From Chryseobacterium cupriresistens (GTDB lineage Bacteria > Bacteroidota > Bacteroidia > Flavobacteriales > Weeksellaceae): DNA of 64,000 bases. A program made the translations under genes and the position numbers. The stretch lies in contig NZ_JBKKJT010000002.1 of NCBI RefSeq assembly GCF_046614675.1, forward strand, positions 620,001 through 684,000. Direction: 5' to 3'. A model generated the notes under the pieces. It searched no databases, was not told the DNA's origin, and saw only the letters and a list, made by a program, of their open reading frames with translations. This document shows, one piece after another, positions 42,814 to 51,860 of this stretch (position 1 is the stretch's first letter; every line of letters begins with the position of its first letter).

Positions 42814-44004
42814 ATGAGCTATGATATTATAATCATTGGTGCAGGTCTGGTAGGATTGGCTACAGCCTATCAGACTAAGCTGAAAAATCCTGATTCTAAG
42901 ATTCTCATTTTGGAAAAAGAAAACGATGTGGCATTGCACCAATCGGGACATAACAGTGGAGTAATCCATAGTGGGATTTATTACAAACCGGGAAGCCTTA
43001 AAGCTAAAAACTGTATCGAAGGGTATAATTCCGTTATTAACTTTGCTGAGAAATACGGCATACGATATGATCTTTGCGGAAAAATAATTGTAGCTACTTC
43101 ACAGGAAGAATTACCCCTTTTAGATAATATATATAAAAGAGGAGTTGAAAACGGACTTCAGGATTTAAAATATCTTTCCAGAGAAGAATTTCGCGAAATT
43201 GAACCCCACTGTGAAGGCGTAAAAGCAATTAAAGTTCCACAAACCGGAATTATCGACTATCCTGGAATCGCAAAAAAAATAAAAGAACTTTTTGAAGAAT
43301 CAGGAGGTGAAGTAAGATTTAATAATGAAGTAAAAAACATTATTGATAAAGGATCTGAAATTATTGTCAGCACTAATATTTCCGAGTTTAAGACCAAAAA
43401 ACTTATTTCCTGTGCAGGATTATATTCTGATAAGATAACCAAAATGACCAATGAAAAAAATGATGTGGTCATTATTCCTTTCAGGGGAGAATATTATAAA
43501 ATCAAGGATGAAAAAAAATACCTGGTAAAACATCTTATTTACCCGGTACCTGACCCCAGTTTTCCATTTCTCGGTGTTCACTTTACCAGAATGATTGACG
43601 GTAATATTGAAGCCGGCCCTAATGCTGTTCTGGCCTTCAAAAAAGAAGGATACCATTTTTTCGATTTCAATTTCAATGAAACCATGCAAACCATGCTATG
43701 GCCAGGATTTAGAAAAATTGTAGCAAAATATGGTAAAACGGGAATGGGAGAAATGTACCGTTCACTTTCCAAATCTGCATTTACAAAAGCACTTCAGAAA
43801 CTTCTACCGGAAATACAGGAGAATGATCTTTTATCAGGAGGTTCAGGAGTTAGAGCACAGGCTTGTGACAGAAATGGAGGATTGATTGATGATTTTGACA
43901 TCGTGAAAAACGGAAATATTATTCATGTTAGAAATGCTCCTTCTCCGGCGGCTACATCTTGCCTTTCTATAGGAAATAAAATTAGTGAACTTATTATAAG
44001 TTAA
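42814..44004 (+). CDS. lhgO: L-2-hydroxyglutarate oxidase
   Basis: A 396-residue FAD-dependent oxidase of the LhgO family, which oxidises L-2-hydroxyglutarate to 2-oxoglutarate and passes electrons to the membrane quinone pool. It carries IIGAGLVGLATAYQ for FAD binding and the family blocks HQSGHNSGVIHSGIYY, FLGVHFTRMIDG, IEAGPNAVLAFKKEG, GSGVRAQA and NAPSPAATSCLSIG. It sits six bases after wbpA and 31 bases before wbpE. An LhgO gene inside a sugar locus is unexpected unless the sugar pathway makes 2-hydroxyglutarate. Confidence 0.93.
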   Translation: MSYDIIIIGAGLVGLATAYQTKLKNPDSKILILEKENDVALHQSGHNSGVIHSGIYYKPGSLKAKNCIEGYNSVINFAEKYGIRYDLCGKIIVATSQEELPLLDNIYKRGVENGLQDLKYLSREEFREIEPHCEGVKAIKVPQTGIIDYPGIAKKIKELFEESGGEVRFNNEVKNIIDKGSEIIVSTNISEFKTKKLISCAGLYSDKITKMTNEKNDVVIIPFRGEYYKIKDEKKYLVKHLIYPVPDPSFPFLGVHFTRMIDGNIEAGPNAVLAFKKEGYHFFDFNFNETMQTMLWPGFRKIVAKYGKTGMGEMYRSLSKSAFTKALQKLLPEIQENDLLSGGSGVRAQACDRNGGLIDDFDIVKNGNIIHVRNAPSPAATSCLSIGNKISELIIS

Positions 44005-44035
44005 AACACTTTATATCCACTCAAAAAACTAAAAT

Positions 44036-45160
44036 ATGAAAATTCAAATGGTTGACCTTAAAGGTCAGTACCTGAAAATAAAACAAGAGGTAGATATTAG
44101 TATTCAAGAATGTATTGATAATACTGCATTTATTAATGGTCCTGCTGTAAAAGAATTTCAACAGGATTTTGAAAAATATCTGGGAGTAAAACATGTGATT
44201 CCATGTGCTAACGGAACAGATGCTCTTCAGATTGCCATGATGGCCTTTAATCTGCAGCCTGGAGATGAAATAATCTGCCCTGCTTTCACCTACGTAGCGA
44301 CTGCTGAAGTTATTGGTCTTTTAGGATTAAAACCTGTAATGGTAGATGTAAATGAAGATACTTTTGATATACAGCTGGAAGGTCTTGAAAAATATCTTAC
44401 CCCCAATACCAAAGCGATTGTTCCTGTTCATTTATATGGCCAAAGTGCTGATATGGAACAAATTCTTAAATTTGCAGAAAAACACAACCTTTTTGTTATA
44501 GAAGATAACGCTCAGGCAATAGGCTCTGATTATACATTTTCAGATGGAACTGTAAAAAAAACGGGAACTATCGGACATATCGGATGTACTTCGTTTTTTC
44601 CATCAAAAAACCTTGGATGTTATGGCGATGGAGGTGCATTGATGACGAATGATGATGAACTGGCTTTCAAAATCAGAATGATTGCCAATCACGGTCAGGA
44701 AAAGAAATACTATCATAAAGTTTTAGGCTGTAACTCAAGATTGGATACCATTCAGGCTGCAGTATTGAAAATTAAGCTTAAACATTTGGATGAGTATTCA
44801 GCTTCCAGAAACAGAATGGCGGATTATTATGATGCCAATCTTGCTGGTATATCAGAAATTCAAACTCCTAAAAGAGCTGCGAATTCTACCCATGTATTTC
44901 ATCAGTATACCCTTAGAGTGAAAAATGGAAAAAGAGATGGATTACAAAAATATCTGGCAGAAAAGAATATTCCAAGTATGATATATTATCCTTTGCCTCT
45001 TTACAAACAGGAAGCTTTTCTTCAATATGTGAAAGAAGGTTTTAGTCTTCCGGTTACAGAGAAGCTTTGCAAAGAAGTAATCTCTCTTCCTGTACATACA
45101 GAATTTGATCAGGAAGTACTGGATATTATTATTACAGAAATTAAGAATTATTTTAATTAA
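44036..45160 (+). CDS. wbpE: DegT/DnrJ/EryC1/StrS aminotransferase, WbpE type
   Basis: A 374-residue PLP-dependent sugar aminotransferase, with the catalytic Lys191 in FFPSKNLGCYGDGG. It shares long identical blocks with P. aeruginosa WbpE as I remember it (CANGTDALQI, FTYVATAE, TSFFPSK, LGCYGDGG, NSRLDTIQAA), so the likely reaction is C3 amination of UDP-3-keto-GlcNAcA with glutamate as donor, releasing 2-oxoglutarate. Its neighbours wbpD and wbpB supply the following and preceding steps. Confidence 0.92.
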   Translation: MKIQMVDLKGQYLKIKQEVDISIQECIDNTAFINGPAVKEFQQDFEKYLGVKHVIPCANGTDALQIAMMAFNLQPGDEIICPAFTYVATAEVIGLLGLKPVMVDVNEDTFDIQLEGLEKYLTPNTKAIVPVHLYGQSADMEQILKFAEKHNLFVIEDNAQAIGSDYTFSDGTVKKTGTIGHIGCTSFFPSKNLGCYGDGGALMTNDDELAFKIRMIANHGQEKKYYHKVLGCNSRLDTIQAAVLKIKLKHLDEYSASRNRMADYYDANLAGISEIQTPKRAANSTHVFHQYTLRVKNGKRDGLQKYLAEKNIPSMIYYPLPLYKQEAFLQYVKEGFSLPVTEKLCKEVISLPVHTEFDQEVLDIIITEIKNYFN

Positions 45161-45172
45161 TATAAAGCAGAT

Positions 45173-45745
45173 ATGTCGGATTTTTTTGCACACGAAACGG
45201 CCGTTATTGACGATGGATGTCAAATAGGAAACGGAACCAAAATTTGGCACTTTTCACATCTGATGACAGGTTGCATTTTGGGCGAAAAATGCAATATTGG
45301 ACAGAATGTTGTCATTTCACCTAAAGTCGTTTTGGGGAAAAATGTAAAAGTTCAGAATAATGTTTCCATCTATGAAGGAGTAACATGTGATGATGACGTT
45401 TTCTTAGGTCCTTCAATGGTTTTTACCAATGTGATAAATCCCAGAAGTGCAGTAAACAGAAAAAATGAATATCTGAAGACTCATGTTGGAAAAGGTGCCT
45501 CCATCGGTGCTAATGCAACTATCGTTTGCGGGCACAATATAGGTCAGTACGCTTTTATCGGTGCAGGAGCTGTGGTTACAAAAGAAGTTCCGGATTATGC
45601 ATTGGTAGTGGGAAACCCAGCCAGACAAATGGGTTGGATGAGCGAATTCGGGCATAAACTTCAGTTTGATGCAGATAATATTGCCGTTTGTGAAGAAAGT
45701 GGAGAAAAATATAAATTAGAAAATAATAAAGTTTCAAAAATTTAA
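45173..45745 (+). CDS. wbpD: Left-handed beta-helix N-acetyltransferase, WbpD type
   Basis: A 190-residue hexapeptide-repeat acetyltransferase. Conserved blocks are FAHETAVIDDG at the start, IWHFSHL, QNNVSIYEGV, GPSMVFTNVINPRS, GANATIVCGHNIG and ARQMGWMSEFG, all close to P. aeruginosa WbpD. It should acetylate the 3-amino group of UDP-GlcNAc3NA with acetyl-CoA to give UDP-GlcNAc(3NAc)A. It starts 12 bases after wbpE and ends two bases before wbpB. Confidence 0.92.
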   Translation: MSDFFAHETAVIDDGCQIGNGTKIWHFSHLMTGCILGEKCNIGQNVVISPKVVLGKNVKVQNNVSIYEGVTCDDDVFLGPSMVFTNVINPRSAVNRKNEYLKTHVGKGASIGANATIVCGHNIGQYAFIGAGAVVTKEVPDYALVVGNPARQMGWMSEFGHKLQFDADNIAVCEESGEKYKLENNKVSKI

Positions 45746-45747
45746 AT

Positions 45748-46767
45748 ATGCAAATGAGTGAAAAAATAAAATTTGCAGTAGTGGGCTGCGGACATATTGG
45801 CAAGAGACATGCCGAGATGATCACAAGAAATTCAGAATGTGAGCTTGTAGCTCTTATAGACATAAAGGATAAAGCTGCTTTAGGAATTGAAAGCTATGAT
45901 GTTCCTTTCTTTGCATCGTTAGATGAATTTTTGAAATCAGGGATAGAAGCAGATGTTATCAATATCGCTTCTCCCAACGGATTCCACTTTGAACAATCTT
46001 ATAAAGCCATTGATGCCGGAAAGCATATTGTAGTGGAAAAACCAATGACTTTGAACAAGCAGGATGCGGAAAAACTTATTTTCCAGGCTTTGCACAAACA
46101 CAAACAGGTTTTTGCGGTAATGCAAAACCGTTACTCTCCACCTTCTGCTTGGGTGAAAGGTATGGTAGAAAACGGAAAATTGGGTGAAATATACATGGTT
46201 CAGCTTAATTGCTACTGGAATCGTGATGACAGATATTATAAGCCGGAGTCATGGCACGGAAAGAAAAATCTGGATGGAGGAACATTATTTACACAGTTTT
46301 CTCATTTTATCGATATTATGTATTGGCTTTTCGGTGATATTACCAATATACAGGCAAAATTTGCAGATTTTAATCATCAGACTCTTACAGATTTTGAAGA
46401 CTCAGGATTTATTAGTTTCGATTTCGTAAACGGTGGGATGGGAGCATTAAACTATTCTACTTCAGTATGGAATCAAAACCTTGAAAGTTCAATGACAATT
46501 ATTGCAGAGAACGGTGCTATAAAAATTGGCGGCCAATATATGGATAAAGTGGAGGTATGCAATGTGAAAGATTATGTAATGCCAGAATTACCACCTACAA
46601 ACCCTGGAAATGATTATGGCGCATACAAAGGCTCTGCAGCCAACCATCACTACATTATTGAAAATGTAGTAGACGTGTTAAAAGGACGAAATACTATTAC
46701 AACAAATGCTTTGGAAGGGTTGAAAGTAGTAGATATTATTGAAAGGATTTATCAATTAAAAAAATAA
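45748..46767 (+). CDS. wbpB: Gfo/Idh/MocA oxidoreductase, WbpB/WlbA type
   Basis: A 339-residue NAD-dependent dehydrogenase. The N-terminal Rossmann domain has VVGCGHIGKRH, and the catalytic EKP motif is in IVVEKPMTL. The C-terminal domain has QNRYSPPSAWVK, NRDDRYYKPESWHG and DGGTLFTQFSHFID. The length and motifs fit WlbA/WbpB, which oxidise C3 of UDP-GlcNAcA. In P. aeruginosa WbpB the bound NADH is reoxidised by 2-oxoglutarate, whereas some WlbA enzymes exchange NAD freely; the sequence does not tell which mode applies here. Confidence 0.88.
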   Translation: MQMSEKIKFAVVGCGHIGKRHAEMITRNSECELVALIDIKDKAALGIESYDVPFFASLDEFLKSGIEADVINIASPNGFHFEQSYKAIDAGKHIVVEKPMTLNKQDAEKLIFQALHKHKQVFAVMQNRYSPPSAWVKGMVENGKLGEIYMVQLNCYWNRDDRYYKPESWHGKKNLDGGTLFTQFSHFIDIMYWLFGDITNIQAKFADFNHQTLTDFEDSGFISFDFVNGGMGALNYSTSVWNQNLESSMTIIAENGAIKIGGQYMDKVEVCNVKDYVMPELPPTNPGNDYGAYKGSAANHHYIIENVVDVLKGRNTITTNALEGLKVVDIIERIYQLKK

Positions 46768-46769
46768 TT

Positions 46770-47876
46770 ATGTTGTCAAATTTTGTTCCGCTGGCAAGCC
46801 CGGATATTAATGAAACAGATATTAACCGTGTTGTGGATGTTTTAAAATCAGGAATGCTGGTGCAGGGAGAGAATGTTGGTTTATTAGAAACCTTCTTCTC
46901 TGATTATTTGGGAGCAGAATATGCTTCAGCTCTGAGTAACGGAACTTCTACTTTGCACCTGGCATTAATTACATTAGGAATTGGTGCTGGTGATGAAGTC
47001 ATTGTTCCTGCATTCAGTTATGTGGCTACAGCTAATGTAGTGGAACTGGTAGGCGCAAAATGTATTTTTGTAGATATTGATGAAAATACATTTAATATTG
47101 ATGTCAATAAAATAAAAGAAGTTATTACTCCGAATACAAAAGCTATTATCCCTGTTCATGAGTTTGGTTTAGCCTGCGACATAGAAAGTGTAATGGATAT
47201 TGCCCGCGAGCATAATCTGTATGTTATTGAAGATGCTGCATGTGCTTTGGGAGCAACTCAGAATAACAAAAAAGTAGGGACATTTGGTGATTTCGGTTCA
47301 TTCTCATTACATCCACGTAAAAGTATTACCAGCGGTGAAGGAGGAATTCTGACAACGAATAATCCCGGGTATTCAGCTAAGGTAAGAATACTTAGAAATC
47401 ATGGTATTGAAATGCAGGATGGCAGAATGGAATTTGTAGAAGCAGGATACAACTATAGAATGACGGACTTTCAGGCAGCACTGGCTCACAGCCAGATCCA
47501 GAGACTGGATAATATCCTTACGATGAAACAAACTTTGGCAGAGGTGTATCTATCGGAAATTAATAACCCAAAGATCACATTACCTGTAGTGCCTGAAGGA
47601 AGAAACCATACATGGCAGACTTTTCACGTCTTAATCGACGACAGTTTACAGCAAAATGAAGTGCTTGAATTTTTAAGAAGTAATAAAATTGGGGCAAACT
47701 ACGGAGCTCAATGTATTCCTGCTATGAAATACTATGCAGACAAATACAATCTGGATTATAGAGAAAAGTTCCCGAATGCTTACAGGGCATATTCTAAGGG
47801 AATTGCCTTACCATTGTATGAAAAACTGACAGAAGATACAGTCTTCAAAATCTCGCAAATAGTCAACAAAATATAA
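46770..47876 (+). CDS. Second DegT/DnrJ/EryC1/StrS aminotransferase
   Basis: A 368-residue PLP-dependent sugar aminotransferase with the catalytic Lys184 in SFSLHPRKSITSGEGG, the LSNGTSTLHLAL block and the FSYVATAN segment. The HPRKSITSGEGG pattern is that of perosamine/4-amino-sugar aminotransferases rather than WbpE. It starts two bases after wbpB and precedes an epimerase and a NeuD-like acyltransferase, so these three may form their own sugar module. The sugar is not assigned. Confidence 0.87.
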   Translation: MLSNFVPLASPDINETDINRVVDVLKSGMLVQGENVGLLETFFSDYLGAEYASALSNGTSTLHLALITLGIGAGDEVIVPAFSYVATANVVELVGAKCIFVDIDENTFNIDVNKIKEVITPNTKAIIPVHEFGLACDIESVMDIAREHNLYVIEDAACALGATQNNKKVGTFGDFGSFSLHPRKSITSGEGGILTTNNPGYSAKVRILRNHGIEMQDGRMEFVEAGYNYRMTDFQAALAHSQIQRLDNILTMKQTLAEVYLSEINNPKITLPVVPEGRNHTWQTFHVLIDDSLQQNEVLEFLRSNKIGANYGAQCIPAMKYYADKYNLDYREKFPNAYRAYSKGIALPLYEKLTEDTVFKISQIVNKI

Positions 47877-47908
47877 CGATATAACGAATCAAAAAAAATT
47901 TATTTAAA

Positions 47909-48865
47909 ATGATAACTAACAAAACGATTTTTATCACCGGAGGTGCAGGATTTATTGCCAATACTCTGATTAAACATTACATAGAGAATAATAAAATTGT
48001 GGTGTATGATAACTTTCACAGAGATACATTAAGTTCAAGCGGGTTAGCAAATCACCAGAATTTGACGGTCATCAAAGGAGATGTTTTAGACTTAGCATTT
48101 TTAACAGAAAGCATGAAAGGTGCTGACGTTGTTGTTCACGCAGCAGGTATTGCAGGTATTGATACTGTAATCAAAGATCCGGTAAGAACAATGAGCGTAA
48201 ACATGATCGGAACTGCGAATGCGTTGGAAGCAGCAAAAATAAATGGAATAAAAGACAGATTTGTAGACTTCAGTACTTCTGAAATTTTTGGTAGCCACGC
48301 TTTCAAAAGTAGAGAAGAAGACACTGCGGTTGCAGGAAGCGTAGGAGAAGCAAGATGGGTATATGCAGTAAGTAAGCTTGCCGGAGAACATTTGGCTCAC
48401 GCGTATTACAAGCAGTATAAACTTCCGGTGGTTACTGTAAGACCTTTCAACGTATATGGTCCTGGACAAACCGGGGAAGGTGCTTTACAGATTTTCATCA
48501 AAAAAGCGCTTAAAAATGAAGATATCTATATCTATGGAGACGGTACGGCAATCAGAGCCTGGTGCTTTGTTGATGATTTTGTAGACTGCCTGATCAGATG
48601 TATTGAAGACCCGAAAGCTATCGGAGAAAGCTTCAATTTGGGTAACCAGAGAACGGTTATTACAACACTGGGACTGGCTGAATCTGTATGCAGAGTACTG
48701 AAGAGCAACAGTAAAATCATCTTCAAAGATGCTCTTAGTGCAGACATTGAAATGAGAATCCCAAGTGTAGCAAAATCAAAAGAAATTTTAGGCTTTGAAG
48801 CAAAAGTAGATCTTGAAGAAGGTATTTTAAGAACAGCTGAATACTTTAAATCTATTGAAAACTAA
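47909..48865 (+). CDS. NAD-dependent epimerase/dehydratase
   Basis: A 318-residue extended SDR with ITGGAGFIANTL (residues 8-19), the HAAGIAG segment and the active-site YAVSKLAGEH (YxxxK near residue 152), with a Ser/Thr-rich DFSTSEIFG just before it. It resembles UDP-sugar 4-epimerases or decarboxylase-type SDRs. The substrate is not assigned. Its final 11 bases overlap the next gene. Confidence 0.87.
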   Translation: MITNKTIFITGGAGFIANTLIKHYIENNKIVVYDNFHRDTLSSSGLANHQNLTVIKGDVLDLAFLTESMKGADVVVHAAGIAGIDTVIKDPVRTMSVNMIGTANALEAAKINGIKDRFVDFSTSEIFGSHAFKSREEDTAVAGSVGEARWVYAVSKLAGEHLAHAYYKQYKLPVVTVRPFNVYGPGQTGEGALQIFIKKALKNEDIYIYGDGTAIRAWCFVDDFVDCLIRCIEDPKAIGESFNLGNQRTVITTLGLAESVCRVLKSNSKIIFKDALSADIEMRIPSVAKSKEILGFEAKVDLEEGILRTAEYFKSIEN

Positions 48866-49496
48866 AGAAGAAATATTAATATTTCCTTATAGCGGGACTG
48901 GTATTGAGGCATTAGACTGTCTGTCTGAAGAGCAGTGTTGTATAGGTTTTATTTCTGATAATCCTTCGATGATCGGAACGGAACAGTATGGCATTAAAAT
49001 TTATAGCAGAGAGGCATTTCAGGAATTTCCTGAAGCTAAAGTCCTGGCTGTCAATGGCAGTCCTGATTCTTATAAAAAAAGAAAGCAAATAATTGATGGG
49101 CTTGAAATAGAGACTGACAGATTTACAACACTTATCCATCCTAAAGCTGTTATCGGAAGGAATGTAAAGGTAGGAAAAAACGTCCTTATTATGGCCGGAG
49201 TTGTAGCTACTGCAAACGCAGAAATAGGAAATCATATTTGTATTCTCCCTAATACTGTTGTTCATCATGATTCTAAAATCGGGGATTATACCTTGGTTGC
49301 AGCGAATAATACTATTTGTGGAGATGTCATCATCGGAGAGAACTGCTATTTGGGAGCTTCTTCAAATTTCAGAAATGGAGTAAAGATAGGCAATGGAAGT
49401 CTTATTGGTATAGGAAGCAATGTGGTTGGTAACATTGGAGATAATAAAATGGTAAAAGGTAATCCTGCAAAGGAATATTCTGAGAAATCAGACTAA
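48855..49496 (+). CDS. NeuD/PglD-type acyltransferase, TTG start
   Basis: A 213-residue sugar O- or N-acyltransferase with an N-terminal Rossmann-like substrate domain (ILIFPYSGTGIEALDCL, residues 7-23) and a hexapeptide-repeat C-terminal half (VIGRNVKVGKNVLIMAGVV, IGDYTLVAANNTICGDV, IGENCYLGASS). The start is the TTG at 48855 within the end of the epimerase gene: the next in-frame ATG is at residue 38 and would remove the conserved N-terminal strand. The 11-base overlap suggests translational coupling. Confidence 0.82.
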   Translation: MKTKEEILIFPYSGTGIEALDCLSEEQCCIGFISDNPSMIGTEQYGIKIYSREAFQEFPEAKVLAVNGSPDSYKKRKQIIDGLEIETDRFTTLIHPKAVIGRNVKVGKNVLIMAGVVATANAEIGNHICILPNTVVHHDSKIGDYTLVAANNTICGDVIIGENCYLGASSNFRNGVKIGNGSLIGIGSNVVGNIGDNKMVKGNPAKEYSEKSD

Positions 49497-49507
49497 ATAG
49501 GAGATTT

Positions 49508-50749
49508 ATGAAACATAAAATTAGAGCTTTCAAAAATATGCTGTTGATGTCTGCACCGGAGTATATTGCCGGATTTTCAGTTTTTGTTATCCTGATCTCT
49601 TTTTCCAAGAAAGCATCTCTAGCAGAAATTGGAGAACTTACATTTGCTAATACTGTGGGGCAGTTGGTTTCCAGTGTTTTAGCTGTTGCCTTGTTAACAA
49701 CTATGCGGCGTGATTTTGTACTGAAGACAGCACTTAGGGATAAATATGCCATATCTTTATATATCATTAGAATCCTGATTTCATTATCTATATTTATTAT
49801 TTCATTTGTACTATTGGAACTAAACCTTTTCAGCGAAATAGTACTGCTAATGATAGTTTCCAGAGGAATCGATTCTTTGTCTGAAACTTATTATTATACA
49901 TTGCTTTCTAAGGAGGAAATTTTAAAATTTTCAATATTAAAAAGCATGCACTATATAAGCCTTATATCCTTTGTCATTCTTGGGATTTATAAGGGGTTTG
50001 ATCTCCATCAGATCAGCTATATATTTTTATTCAACAGTATAATCTGGTGTTTGGTCAATTTTATTCTTCTTTTTTTTGAAAAGGGAATTGTTAAAAAAAT
50101 CATATTTCTTGATACTTATCAGACTGATCTTTTTAAAAGAACATTGCCCCTGTTAATGAGCAGCACCATATACTTATTATCTGCAAGGCTGAATTTATTT
50201 ATTGTAAAAAAGATATGCAGCCCAGAGGATTTTGGTCTGTTTAGTATAATTATTACTATTCTGGGGATATTTTCTATTTTTACAAGTGCAATCAGTAGTT
50301 TTTTGATTAATAAACAGGTAGAATGGTATAAAGTGTCACTTCAAAGGCTAAAAATAAATTCAATAAAACTTGCAATTCCATTATTTGCTGCAGGACTTAT
50401 TATTTTATTGATTTCTTATTTTGTTTCAGACTACATCAATTATCTCTTCAAGAATTTCGATATGAACCACTTGTGGTTATTGAAACTATCTTTAATTTCA
50501 ATTTTGGTTTATTTCATCCAGATACCTTACAATTACCTATTTACAGTGATGGATAAAAATAAAGTGGCCTTGTATTTTTCAGTCTTTATGATTGTTGTTG
50601 CAGCATTATTATATTATCCGTTTACGTTTTATTTTGGTCTTAGGGGGTCTGTAATTGCTTTTTTAGGATATAATATACTTTGGTGTGGTAGCTTATTTGG
50701 TATTTCTATGTATATTATTAACAAACAAATTTTAAAAGGAAATGAATAA
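49508..50749 (+). CDS. wzx: Polysaccharide flippase, Wzx family
   Basis: A 413-residue integral membrane protein with about 12 transmembrane helices, N-terminal KNMLLMSAPEYIAGFSVFVI. It would flip the undecaprenyl-linked repeat unit across the inner membrane. It is the only flippase in the locus. Its end overlaps the next gene by eight bases. Confidence 0.85.
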   Translation: MKHKIRAFKNMLLMSAPEYIAGFSVFVILISFSKKASLAEIGELTFANTVGQLVSSVLAVALLTTMRRDFVLKTALRDKYAISLYIIRILISLSIFIISFVLLELNLFSEIVLLMIVSRGIDSLSETYYYTLLSKEEILKFSILKSMHYISLISFVILGIYKGFDLHQISYIFLFNSIIWCLVNFILLFFEKGIVKKIIFLDTYQTDLFKRTLPLLMSSTIYLLSARLNLFIVKKICSPEDFGLFSIIITILGIFSIFTSAISSFLINKQVEWYKVSLQRLKINSIKLAIPLFAAGLIILLISYFVSDYINYLFKNFDMNHLWLLKLSLISILVYFIQIPYNYLFTVMDKNKVALYFSVFMIVVAALLYYPFTFYFGLRGSVIAFLGYNILWCGSLFGISMYIINKQILKGNE

Positions 50750-51860
50750 CATATTGATTGTTTCTAATACACTGTGTTTTGGGGGGGCAGAAAGTTTTTC
50801 TGCACAGTTATTCGAAAATTTGGAGCAGCAGTATGATAATCTGCATTATGCTGTTTTTTCATGCAATATGGATTTACTGGAACGTTTCCCTGCTATTGAT
50901 AGAAAAAAAATACATCAGTTTGATGATTCTGATAGAACCAATACTTTTAAAATGCTTTCAAAGATTTTTAAAGTAAAAAAATACCTTAAGGATCATAATA
51001 TTGATACAATATACTGTAGCCAGCCTGATTCTGCACTGATTTTTTGGTTATTAAAAATTTTTAATAAAAAAATTAAAATCATATATATAACCATGCATGT
51101 ATATGAAAATGCTGATGCCAAAGAAAAATTTATCTGGAAAACTAACCTGCCTAATAGAAGTACGGACATTTTTATCGGACTGAGTGAATACCTATCTTTA
51201 CAGCTAAAGCAAAAAAATAAGGTAGATCCTTCGAAAGTAATAATCAACAGGCTCCCTGTAGATATTAATAAATTTAATGTTGCCGATAAAAAAGAGAGAG
51301 AGCAGTTTAATTTACCTCTAAATAAGAGGATTGTTGGAATATGTTGCAGACTCTATCCTATAAAAAGGGTTGATCTTTTTGTAGAAGCCTTCAGACATAT
51401 TGAGGATGAAGATACAATAGGTGTTATCTATGGAGAAGGTCCTGAAAAAGAAAGACTACTGGGTATGATAAAAGATTTTCAATTATCGGATAAAGTCTTT
51501 TTGCGACCATTTATAGATAATGTTAATGAAGTTATTCCAATGTTTGATCTTTACTTACAAACTGTGGACGGTCCCAATTTAGGACTGGTAACACTTGAAG
51601 CTTTCAGTTCAGGAGTCCCAGTCATTATGCTTGCTGATAATGAGGAAGAAAGATTTATGATCCTTGATACCTATTGTAACGAAAATGTAGGTGGAATATC
51701 TACTACAGATCCTAAAAATATAGCTTTAAAAGTGTTGGAAATATTAAATATTTCTGAAAAGGATGGAATGCCTGCAAGATGTAGAAAACTGGCAGAAGAA
51801 AAATATTCATGGCCCGCATTTCTTTCTATCAATGAGAAAATTCTAAAACAGTTTAGATGA
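50742..51860 (+). CDS. Glycosyltransferase family 4-type
   Basis: A 372-residue GT-B glycosyltransferase. The N-terminal domain begins ILIVSNTLCFGGAESFS; the C-terminal nucleotide-sugar domain contains RLYPIKRVDLFVEA, YGEGPEKERLL and the EAFSSGVPVI motif with its E-x7-E region. It should add one sugar to the lipid-linked repeat unit. Donor and acceptor are not assigned. It overlaps wzx and the following polymerase. Confidence 0.9.
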   Translation: MNNILIVSNTLCFGGAESFSAQLFENLEQQYDNLHYAVFSCNMDLLERFPAIDRKKIHQFDDSDRTNTFKMLSKIFKVKKYLKDHNIDTIYCSQPDSALIFWLLKIFNKKIKIIYITMHVYENADAKEKFIWKTNLPNRSTDIFIGLSEYLSLQLKQKNKVDPSKVIINRLPVDINKFNVADKKEREQFNLPLNKRIVGICCRLYPIKRVDLFVEAFRHIEDEDTIGVIYGEGPEKERLLGMIKDFQLSDKVFLRPFIDNVNEVIPMFDLYLQTVDGPNLGLVTLEAFSSGVPVIMLADNEEERFMILDTYCNENVGGISTTDPKNIALKVLEILNISEKDGMPARCRKLAEEKYSWPAFLSINEKILKQFR

